This document shows positions 16,144-22,286 of a stretch of 64,000 nucleotides of DNA, in pieces (within the stretch, counting starts at the first letter, position 1; every line of letters starts with the position of its first letter). The notes under the pieces are model-generated. The model had not been told where the DNA came from. It searched no databases and worked only from the letters and a program-made list of their open reading frames with translations. Source of the stretch: Nocardioides massiliensis (GTDB lineage Bacteria > Actinomycetota > Actinomycetes > Propionibacteriales > Nocardioidaceae); contig NZ_JAUSQM010000001.1 of assembly GCF_030811215.1 (NCBI RefSeq), positions 1,550,001 through 1,614,000 on the forward strand, written 5' to 3'. A program made the position numbers and the translations under genes.

Positions 16144-17841
16144 TCAGTCCCGCTGCCCGAGGAGCCCGCGGAGCAGTGCTCCGACCGCCGTGGGCCGGTC
16201 GGTGGAGCGCGTGTCGCTGACGCGTCGTGGCGGAGCGGCGTTTTGGCGGGTCGTGCGGCCGCCGGCTGAGGCGTTGTCGCTCCGGTCGTCGGTGCGGCCC
16301 GTACGCCGCTCGTGCCGACCGCGGTGGCCGGTGGTCGCGGGCTTCCCGGCGTGGGGCCTGCTCGCGTGCGACCTGCTCGCGTGTGCCGGGGCGCGACCAC
16401 GGTCGGCCTGGGGCGCCGGCCCGCGCCGCACCACGGCCTTCGGAGCTGCGCGCTTCGCGGGCGCCGCACGCTTCGCCGGTGCCACCCGCGGGGCCGGTGC
16501 CACCCGCGGGGCCGGCGCGGCCCGCTCCGCCGGCTCGGCCTGACGGCCGCCCCCGAGCAGCGGCACCTCGAGCGTGATGAGCCCGTCGAGGCCCACCCGG
16601 TCGAGTCCGACATGCAGCCGCTGGTCGGCGCCGAGCAGCGGGCGCAGGCCCACGCGGGCGTCGACCGCGATCGGCGCGAGGTCGACGTCGAGGTCGAGCA
16701 GCCCGTCGCCGTCACCGTCGTCGCCTTCCGGCGTGCCCGTCCCCGGGCCGGTGCCGGGTCCGCCCGGACCGCCCGGGCCGTCGCCCGGGGCGGGACCAGG
16801 ACCAGCGCCCGGACCGGTGCCCGGCGTGCGGCCGGGACCCTCGCCGGCGCCGGCGTCCGGCGTACCCGGACCGTCGACCCCCTCGCCCGCCGGGGCTCCG
16901 GCCGGTGCCGCCGCGGGTGCTGGCGTCGTACCCACGGCTGCCGGCGGGTCGGCGACGACCACGTCGTTGCCGGAGCGCCCCGACTCGCGGATCTCCACGA
17001 TCCCGTTATCGGCGCTGAAGACCTGCTCGGTGCTGACGATCGGCTGCAGCAGCACCATTCCGGCGACGCCCGCGGCGACCGCGGCCATCGCGCCGATGCC
17101 GATGAGCGGACGCTGGTGCTCGGCCGCCGTACGCCGGAATCCGGCCAGCGTGGGCAGGACCGGCGGCGCCAAGGAGCGCGCGGGCTCGGGGCGGGTGGCG
17201 AGGTAGAGCGGCGCCAGCGAACCCAGCACGCTCACCGCCATGGTCGAGCGGAGCTCGGTGGAGACCATGGTGAGCTGGTCGACGATGGTGCCGCACCACG
17301 CGCAGGCACAAGCGTGCTGCTCGCCGCGGGCACGCTCGCCGGTGGTCAGTGGCCGCTCGGGCGCCTCGAGCTCGCGCCGGTAGAGCCACTGGCACTCCTC
17401 CGGCCGCGACTCGGGTTCGTGCTGGGAGAGGACGGCGTTGCGCAGGTCGGCCGCACCGGCGCGCACCTGGGCGAGGGCCACCGAGCGCTCCGTGCCGAAT
17501 GCGGCAGCGGCCTCGTCGACGTCCTGGCCCTCGACCGCGACGTGCCACAGCAGGCCGCGGGTGGCGCGGGGGAGCGCGAGGTACGCCGCGACGGGGACGA
17601 GGTCGGCGGACGGCTTCGGATCGCGGCCGGTATGCGTGACGGCCATGAGCCGCAGCAGCCAGGGAAGGGCGAGCTCGCCGGGCGCGTCCGCGGCGTACCG
17701 CTGCCTCGCGGCTTCCTCGGTCTGCGCGAGCAGCTCGTCGGGCTGGCCGCTGAGCTTCTCGGCGAACGCCCGCAACGGCTCGTCGTGGCGTGCGAGCAGT
17801 GCGCGCACGGCCGATCCGTCGGCCGACGTCGTCGTCGTCAT
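16144..17841 (-). CDS. Sigma-70 region 4-like protein fused to a zinc-finger-like segment, membrane helix and Gly/Pro/Ala-rich exterior
   Basis: A 565-residue protein in distinct blocks. Residues ~1-155 look like a degenerate ECF sigma factor: LPWLLRLMAVTHT, then LALPRATRGLLWHVAVEGQDVDEAAAAFGTE, the region 4 pattern. Residues ~170-200 contain HACACAWCGTIVDQL, an anti-sigma zinc-finger-like Cys/His cluster. One membrane helix (IGIGAMAAVAAGVAGMVLL) lies near 260-280. The rest is exported low-complexity sequence rich in Pro, Gly and Ala with PGTGPGAGPGPAPGDGPG, then Arg/Ala-rich stretches. I start at ATG 17841, which has GGGAGG five bases upstream. Whether it binds RNA polymerase is unknown; a membrane-tethered sigma/anti-sigma hybrid is one reading, and a degraded sigma domain reused for another role is another. 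Confidence 0.72.
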   Translation of the reverse strand: MTTTTSADGSAVRALLARHDEPLRAFAEKLSGQPDELLAQTEEAARQRYAADAPGELALPWLLRLMAVTHTGRDPKPSADLVPVAAYLALPRATRGLLWHVAVEGQDVDEAAAAFGTERSVALAQVRAGAADLRNAVLSQHEPESRPEECQWLYRRELEAPERPLTTGERARGEQHACACAWCGTIVDQLTMVSTELRSTMAVSVLGSLAPLYLATRPEPARSLAPPVLPTLAGFRRTAAEHQRPLIGIGAMAAVAAGVAGMVLLQPIVSTEQVFSADNGIVEIRESGRSGNDVVVADPPAAVGTTPAPAAAPAGAPAGEGVDGPGTPDAGAGEGPGRTPGTGPGAGPGPAPGDGPGGPGGPGTGPGTGTPEGDDGDGDGLLDLDVDLAPIAVDARVGLRPLLGADQRLHVGLDRVGLDGLITLEVPLLGGGRQAEPAERAAPAPRVAPAPRVAPAKRAAPAKRAAPKAVVRRGPAPQADRGRAPAHASRSHASRPHAGKPATTGHRGRHERRTGRTDDRSDNASAGGRTTRQNAAPPRRVSDTRSTDRPTAVGALLRGLLGQRD

Positions 17842-17979
17842 TCCAGCCTCCCCACACGCGGTACCCGAGAGGTGGTACCAACTGTTCAACGCTGCGGGCT
17901 GTTGCCCGTTACTGCTCTGATCCCCCACCGTCCATCATCGACCCGATCGGGGCGCTCCCCATCCCCTCATGGGGCACCG

Positions 17980-18005
17980 CGGCATAGTCCTTTCGGGCTA
18001 TGCCG
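17980..18005 (-). terminator. Hairpin downstream of the DsrE gene
   Basis: An 8-bp perfect stem CGGCATAG / CTATGCCG (17980-17987 and 17998-18005), extendable by G-T pairing to about 11 bp, lying 3 bp after the DsrE stop on the minus strand. Confidence 0.6.
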
Positions 18006-18008
18006 GGC

Positions 18009-18368
18009 TCAGTAGACGAGCGCCTGCACCCCGTCGTCGAGGATCTCCTCGGCGAAGGAGGCCGCCCCGGCGATGCGGACCCCGTCGAGCACGTCGTCGG
18101 CGCCGATCCCGCGCCGCTCGGCGCACTGGGTGCAGACGGTCAGGGTGCCGCCGGCGAGCACGACGTCGCGCAGGTCGGCCAGCGGGGTCGCGAGTGGGAG
18201 GGAGAACTCCTCGGCCTTGCCGGGCACGCCGAACCACGCCGCCTCGCCGGTCAGCCACAAACTCACCGACGCCCCCGCTGCCACGGCGGAGGCGGCAACG
18301 GTGAACGCCTGGTTGCAGCGCTCGGCATCCTCGGCTCCAGCAGTGACCTTGACGACCAGCGACCTCAT
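18009..18368 (-). CDS. DsrE-like family protein
   Basis: A 119-residue protein with the alpha/beta DsrE fold pattern: MRSLVVKVTAGAEDAERCNQ, then WLTGEAAWF and a Cys-containing loop VCTQCAERRG near residue 80, ending in GVQALVY. DsrE-like proteins bind or relay sulfur on a conserved Cys, and the CxxC here could do so. Start at ATG 18368; no ribosome binding site is visible. It is divergent from a 33-residue membrane peptide gene. The link to the sulfur operon 7 kb away is only thematic. Confidence 0.85.
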   Translation of the reverse strand: MRSLVVKVTAGAEDAERCNQAFTVAASAVAAGASVSLWLTGEAAWFGVPGKAEEFSLPLATPLADLRDVVLAGGTLTVCTQCAERRGIGADDVLDGVRIAGAASFAEEILDDGVQALVY

Positions 18369-18414
18369 GCGCGCCAGCGTAGGCGGGAGACGCCGACGCG
18401 TAGGGTGGCGCCTC

Positions 18415-18516
18415 ATGGAAGCCCTCTTCGTGGTCGCGATGATCGCCGCAGTGGTCGCCGCGGGCTGGATCGGCGGGATGCTGGTCGTCCGCGTGCTGCG
18501 CGCCGGCCGCGACTGA
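18415..18516 (+). CDS. Small single-helix membrane protein (33 residues)
   Basis: An ATG at 18415 opens a 33-codon frame encoding one strongly hydrophobic helix (VVAMIAAVVAAGWIGGMLVV) and a short basic tail. A TAGGGT box (18402-18407) lies seven bases upstream of the ATG, which would make it a leaderless gene. It sits 37 bp upstream of the nitrobindin gene and could be co-transcribed with it. No family is recognised; coding potential rests on the promoter-like box, GC-rich third positions and context. Confidence 0.45.
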   Translation: MEALFVVAMIAAVVAAGWIGGMLVVRVLRAGRD

Positions 18517-18553
18517 GCCCCACCGCCGTACCCCCGCACAACCAGGAGAACCC

Positions 18554-19048
18554 ATGCCCTTCGAGCTGCCCGAGAACCTCCACCCCGACTGCGCGCCGCT
18601 GGCGTGGATGCTCGGCACCTGGCGCGGCAACGGCCACGGCGACTACCCAACGATCGACGCGTTCCAGTTCGGCCAGGAGCTGATCTTCACCCACGACGGC
18701 CGGCCGTTCTTCCACTACTTCGCGCGCTCCTGGATCATCGACGAGAACGGCGAGAAGGTCCGCGACGCCGCGCTCGAGACCGGATTCATCCGCTGCCGCC
18801 CCGGTGGCGACATCGAGGTGACGCTGAGCCACAACATCGGGTTCGTGGAGATCTGGCACGGCAAGGCCGGCGACGGCAAGCTCGAGATCTCGACCGACGC
18901 CGTTGCGCGTACCGAGAGCGCCAAGGAGTACGTCGGCGGCCACCGCCTCTACGGCAACGTCGAGGGCGACCTGCTCTACGCCTTCGACATGGCCGCCATG
19001 GGCCAGCAGCTCCAGCCCCACCTGTGGGCGCGCCTCAAACGAGCCTGA
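18554..19048 (+). CDS. Nitrobindin-like heme-binding beta-barrel protein (FABP family, DUF1794)
   Basis: A 164-residue protein with GTWRGNGHGDYP at residues 21-32, the GxWxGxG signature of nitrobindins, and the C-terminal QPHLWARLKRA with a candidate axial heme His at residue 156. Members form a ten-stranded barrel binding ferric heme and react with nitric oxide or peroxynitrite; some are annotated as fatty-acid-binding-like. The ATG at 18554 follows CAGGAGAA. The protein is cytosolic with no signal. Downstream lies a 300-bp palindromic gap rather than a gene. Confidence 0.92.
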   Translation: MPFELPENLHPDCAPLAWMLGTWRGNGHGDYPTIDAFQFGQELIFTHDGRPFFHYFARSWIIDENGEKVRDAALETGFIRCRPGGDIEVTLSHNIGFVEIWHGKAGDGKLEISTDAVARTESAKEYVGGHRLYGNVEGDLLYAFDMAAMGQQLQPHLWARLKRA

Positions 19049-19050
19049 GC

Positions 19051-19348
19051 CGGCGCAGTTTCACCGCCCGAGCCACGACACGCCCGCTTGCCATACGAAA
19101 CTGTCGTCCGCGACGCCCGGTTTCGGTCGACAAGTGGTGCTCGTGGGGTCAGAGGTACGGCGATGCTCGGCTCGCGCGCCGCGCTCGGCGGCGCACGCCC
19201 AGCAGGTCGGGGTGCGCGCTCGGCATCCGCCGCGCCCGGCCGGAGCGCCACTCACGTCACACTGGTCGCACGAAACCGGGCGTCCGACGGGGGAGAAACG
19301 TTCGACGAGCGGGCGTGTCGTTAGTCGGGCGGTGAAGCTGCCGCCCCC
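19051..19348. repeat. Long imperfect palindrome filling the nitrobindin/response-regulator gap
   Basis: The stretch from 19051 reads as the reverse complement of the stretch ending at 19348. The outer arms share TTCACCGCCCGA, then ACGACACGCCCGCT, and farther in GACGCCCGGTTTCG, in the same order and with almost the same spacing over about 75 bp; weaker pairing continues toward the centre. No gene is visible. It could form a very long hairpin, be a MITE-like element or act as a bidirectional terminator for the two convergent genes. I see no clear target-site duplication. Confidence 0.7.
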
Positions 19349-19355
19349 AACACCC

Positions 19356-19736
19356 CTACTCCCACCCCACCATCCCGGCGACCTCCTCGGCGAGGGAGCG
19401 GGGGTTGAACGGCTTGGAGATGACGCCCGCGACGCCGAGACCGTCCCAGGGCGGCTGGGCGCCCCCGATGCTGGCCTTGGCGGTGAGCAGAACGATCGGG
19501 ACGTCGGCGGTGCGGGCGTCGGCGAGCAGGAGCTTGGAGGCCTCGATGCCGTCCATGCCCGGCATCATGAGGTCCATCAGGATCACGTCGGGGCGCCGCT
19601 CGCGGGCGATGTCGATCGCCTCCTGGCCGTCGCTGGCCGTCAGCACCTCCCACCCCGCGACGCGGCGCAGCGTCAGCGAGGTGATCATGCGGATGTCGTC
19701 GTCGTCGTCGACGACGAGCGCGAGTCGTGGGGTCAC
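19356..19736 (-). CDS. Single-domain response regulator (CheY-like receiver)
   Basis: About 126 residues forming one receiver domain: VVDDDDDIR at the acidic pocket, VILMDLMMPGMDG with the phospho-acceptor Asp in LMDL, VLLTAK with the conserved Thr, and SKPF with the conserved Lys. No output domain follows, so it signals through protein contacts. I start at GTG 19736, preceded by GGGAG ten bases upstream; a GTG at 19766 is an alternative. No histidine kinase is adjacent; the PAS histidine kinase 2.5 kb further on is a possible partner only by proximity. Confidence 0.88.
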   Translation of the reverse strand: MTPRLALVVDDDDDIRMITSLTLRRVAGWEVLTASDGQEAIDIARERRPDVILMDLMMPGMDGIEASKLLLADARTADVPIVLLTAKASIGGAQPPWDGLGVAGVISKPFNPRSLAEEVAGMVGWE

Positions 19737-19807
19737 GGCAGACGTACTCCCGAGTCTTGGTGCCACCGGGTGGAGGGGTGGACGTCCTGATTGTGGCAGG
19801 TTCGTTG

Positions 19808-19836
19808 TCCGACTCGTGTCGGATACCCCCTAAACT
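19808..19836 (+). promoter_or_regulatory. Promoter and operator-like repeat of the Fur-family gene
   Basis: TAAACT at 19831-19836 sits six bases before the GTG start, the pattern of a leaderless actinobacterial promoter. Just upstream is the perfect inverted repeat TCCGAC-TCGT-GTCGGA (19808-19823), between the -35 and -10 positions, suitable for repression, possibly by the gene's own product. Confidence 0.55.
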
Positions 19837-19842
19837 CACTGC

Positions 19843-20307
19843 GTGCCTCAGCCCGAAGCGCGCCATCTGACGCCCGCACACCCGCGGGACTGGCGCGCGG
19901 AGCTGCGGGCACGCGGGCTGCGGTTGACCCCGCAGCGTCGGCTCGTGCTGCAGGCGGTCGAGACCCTGCGACACGCCACGCCGGAGGAGATCCTCACCGA
20001 GGTACGCCGTCACCACGACGCGATCAACCTCTCGACCGTCTACCGCAACCTCGAGGTCCTCGAGGAGCTCGGCGCCATCCGCCACACGCACCTCAGCGAC
20101 CGCGCCCCGACCTACCACGCCGTCACCGACCACGACCACTTCCACCTGGTCTGTCGCGGGTGCGGTGAGGTGACGTCGGTCGAGCTGGCGCTGGCGGCGT
20201 CGTTGGGCGACACGCTGCGGGAGCAGCACGGATTCACCGCCGACCTAGGCCATCTGGCACTGTTCGGTCGGTGCGCCGGTTGCGCCTCGGAGACCTCCGC
20301 CGACTGA
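19843..20307 (+). CDS. Fur-family transcriptional regulator (Zur/FurB-like)
   Basis: A 154-residue metal-responsive repressor. The winged helix includes LRLTPQRRLVLQAVE and LSTVYRNLEVLEELGAI; the metal site contains HDHFH at 97-101 and the structural zinc cysteines CRGC (104, 107) and CAGC (144, 147). The two CxxC pairs and HDHFH fit zinc uptake regulators as well as other Fur types, so metal specificity is open. Start GTG 19843 with a -10 box six bases upstream suggests leaderless translation. No metal transporter is adjacent; the following operon encodes arginine decarboxylase. Confidence 0.9.
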   Translation: MPQPEARHLTPAHPRDWRAELRARGLRLTPQRRLVLQAVETLRHATPEEILTEVRRHHDAINLSTVYRNLEVLEELGAIRHTHLSDRAPTYHAVTDHDHFHLVCRGCGEVTSVELALAASLGDTLREQHGFTADLGHLALFGRCAGCASETSAD

Positions 20308-20352
20308 GTAGTGCGGAGGGGCCCGCACGGGCACAGCACGGGGGTGCAAGGG

Positions 20353-20373
20353 GCGGACCCGGAGGGGGTCCGC
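20353..20373. promoter_or_regulatory. Hairpin in the short gap before the arginine decarboxylase
   Basis: Perfect 8-bp arms GCGGACCC / GGGTCCGC around GGAGG lie between the Fur-family stop and the decarboxylase start. There is no T run. It could be a weak terminator for the regulator gene or a 5' UTR element of the decarboxylase. Confidence 0.4.
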
Positions 20374-20398
20374 GAGGGACGAGGAGAGAGAGCACAGC

Positions 20399-20917
20399 GT
20401 GAACGCACGTTCCAGCGAGGCCGCCGAGGCCTCGGGACGGCTGCACATCACCGTTCGCACCGCCGCCGGCACCGGACGCACGCCGGTCTCGGCGTTCGAC
20501 GACGCCCTGCACAAGGCCGGCGTCGCCGACTTCAACCTGATCCGGCTCTCCTCGGTCGTCCCGCCGCGCTCCGACGTCGTCGTGAGCGACGAGCCGCTGC
20601 CGATGGAGCACGGCGACCGGCTCTACTGCGTCTATGCCGCCGGGCACGCCGAGCTGCGGGGCGAGTCGACCTGGGCCGGGCTCGGGTGGGCGTACGACGA
20701 GGACCACGGCGGGCTGTTCGTCGAGCACCACAGCGGCAGTGAGGCGTCGGTGCGGGAGCTCGTGGAGATGTCCATGCAGGACATGGCCAGGCGCCGCGAG
20801 CGGGACTTCGGCCCCGTGCACCAGGCGGTCATCGGGGCGCACTGCGTCGACCAGCCGGTGTGCGCGCTGGCGATCGCGACGTTCGAGGTGCGCGGCTGGG
20901 ATGACGCACGTGCGTGA
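20399..20917 (+). CDS. Pyruvoyl-dependent arginine decarboxylase-like protein
   Basis: A 172-residue proenzyme-like protein. The family self-cleaves at a Ser-Ser bond to give a pyruvoyl cofactor; here IRLSSVVPP places that bond at Ser51-Ser52, with GVADFNLIRLSS immediately before as in archaeal and chlamydial PvlArgDC. GWAYDEDHGGLFVEHH and the C-terminal CALAIATFEV also match the family. The predicted reaction converts arginine to agmatine and CO2. Start GTG 20399 follows GAGGAGAGAG. The partner gene starts inside its last 17 bases. Family assignment is firm; activity on arginine rather than a related amino acid is not proven. Confidence 0.88.
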   Translation: MNARSSEAAEASGRLHITVRTAAGTGRTPVSAFDDALHKAGVADFNLIRLSSVVPPRSDVVVSDEPLPMEHGDRLYCVYAAGHAELRGESTWAGLGWAYDEDHGGLFVEHHSGSEASVRELVEMSMQDMARRRERDFGPVHQAVIGAHCVDQPVCALAIATFEVRGWDDARA

Positions 20918-21500
20918 CGCCGGACGACAGGTCAACGGACTGCGCGTGCCCGGTGTCCACGTCGAGCGGCGCACGAAGCTGCCCGAGGACGAGGCCACGG
21001 TGCTCTACCCGCACTACGAGCGCACCTTCGGCCCGCTGCGCACGGCCGCAGCCGCGCGCCACGTGCTCAGCCTCGAGGAGTTCGTCGAGGACATGGCCGA
21101 CGAGCGCATCGACAAGTGGGTCGCCACCGACGGCGAGGGCAACTTCCTCGGCCTGTCCATCCTGGTGACCGATCTCGCGGCGGTGCCGTGGGCCAGCGCG
21201 GAGTTCTATGCCGCGCGCCACCCGGAGCACGTCGCCCGCGGTGCTGTCTGGTATCTCGGCTTCACCATGACCATCCCCGGCGAGCAGGGCGGCGGCATCT
21301 TCGCCACGATGCTCACCGCGATGATGGAGGCCGCGGTCGCCGAAGAGGTCATCGTCGCCTGGGACATGTGCGAGGCCAACGTCCGCGCCGGTCTCAACGA
21401 CGGGATCATGGGGATGCTGCTCAAGGGCGCGGGTGCGCCGTCGATCCAGGTCGACACCCAGACCTACTTCACCGCGGACTTCGGGGTCGGCGCCGACTGA
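20901..21500 (+). CDS. Acetyltransferase-like partner of the arginine decarboxylase
   Basis: A 199-residue protein overlapping the decarboxylase gene by 17 bp. The sequence has GNFLGLSILVTDL, then AVWYLGFTMTIPGEQGGGIFATMLTAMMEAA, which resembles the beta4-loop-helix acyl-CoA site of GNAT-fold acetyltransferases, and VIVAWDMCEANVRAGLNDGI. I do not recognise a named subfamily. Tight coupling suggests it works on the decarboxylase product (an agmatine or polyamine N-acyltransferase is the natural guess) or assists it. A GTG at 20910 is an alternative start. The 3' end overlaps the convergent VanZ-like gene by 32 bp. Confidence 0.7.
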   Translation: MTHVRDAGRQVNGLRVPGVHVERRTKLPEDEATVLYPHYERTFGPLRTAAAARHVLSLEEFVEDMADERIDKWVATDGEGNFLGLSILVTDLAAVPWASAEFYAARHPEHVARGAVWYLGFTMTIPGEQGGGIFATMLTAMMEAAVAEEVIVAWDMCEANVRAGLNDGIMGMLLKGAGAPSIQVDTQTYFTADFGVGAD

Positions 21501-21918
21501 TCATCCGTTGGTCGAGCCCCGTCGAGACCACGGCGATCGCCGCGATCGCCCCGAGCAGCGCACCGGCGGTGTTGGCGACGACGTCGACGAACTCCGCCGA
21601 CCGTCTCGACAGCAGCAGCGCCTGCGTGGCCTCGACGGCCATGGAGCCGACGAACCCGTAGGCGGTCCAGTCGCGCCACGTCCGGCCCGGGAACGCCCAG
21701 TGACCGAGGAACGTCAGCGGGCTGATGACGGCGACGTTGACGCCGAACTCCACGCGCTTGCCGGCGACCACCGTCTCCGGCGCCCCGCCGGAGCGCAGGA
21801 CGTCGGCCACCCAGCCGACGGCGCCGGAGGGGAGCTCGACGGCCGGCGTCAGCAAGAACACCGCGACCACGAGTCCCCACGCGACCAGGCACCGGCGGGC
21901 GAGGCGTTGGTGGGTCAC
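21469..21918 (-). CDS. VanZ-like membrane protein
   Basis: A 149-residue protein with four hydrophobic segments and the VanZ-like core: NVAVISPLTFLGHWAF after helix 2, then VGSMAVEATQALLLSRRSAEFVDVVANTAGALLGA, where E-x-x-Q and D-x-x-x-N-x-x-G are the typical VanZ residues. The founding VanZ gives low-level teicoplanin resistance by an unknown route; most homologues are uncharacterised. Start is GTG 21918. Its C-terminus overlaps the convergent acetyltransferase-like gene. Confidence 0.85.
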   Translation of the reverse strand: MTHQRLARRCLVAWGLVVAVFLLTPAVELPSGAVGWVADVLRSGGAPETVVAGKRVEFGVNVAVISPLTFLGHWAFPGRTWRDWTAYGFVGSMAVEATQALLLSRRSAEFVDVVANTAGALLGAIAAIAVVSTGLDQRMISRRRPRSPR

Positions 21919-22014
21919 CTCGTGAACGGTAGAGGTGCGTTGCCGAGGCCTTCACAGTGCCCGGCGGGCCGGCAGGTGGCAGATCGGCAGCTGGGTGGGC
22001 CGGCAGGTGAGCGA

Positions 22015-22206
22015 TTAGGGACTGGACACGTGCGACGCGGAGCAGCGGCGGGTGTCCGCCTCGCACGCGTCCAGCTGCCGGGGTCGTCCGCGCGCCACGG
22101 CGAGGGCGAACGGCACCATCGCCTCGTCCATACCCATCCATTCCGCGATCTCTGGGGGGAGCGGGCGCCAGGCGGGCGAGGTAGTGGCCATGGCGTACGG
22201 GACCAT
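22015..22206 (-). CDS. Small hypothetical protein
   Basis: A 63-codon frame beginning at ATG 22206 has strongly GC-biased third positions and contains AWRPLPPEIAEWMGMDEAM, a plausible folded segment, followed by an Arg/Cys-containing tail. No ribosome binding site is evident and no family is recognised. It occupies most of the gap between the VanZ-like and histidine-kinase genes (21919-22286), in which I see nothing else. Confidence 0.35.
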   Translation of the reverse strand: MVPYAMATTSPAWRPLPPEIAEWMGMDEAMVPFALAVARGRPRQLDACEADTRRCSASHVSSP

Positions 22207-22286
22207 CCGGACGTGACGCCCGCGCAATACGCGCGCAGCGCCAGCAGGCAGGGGTCCCGGTCAGCTCGCCGCAGCGAGCAAGCCGC

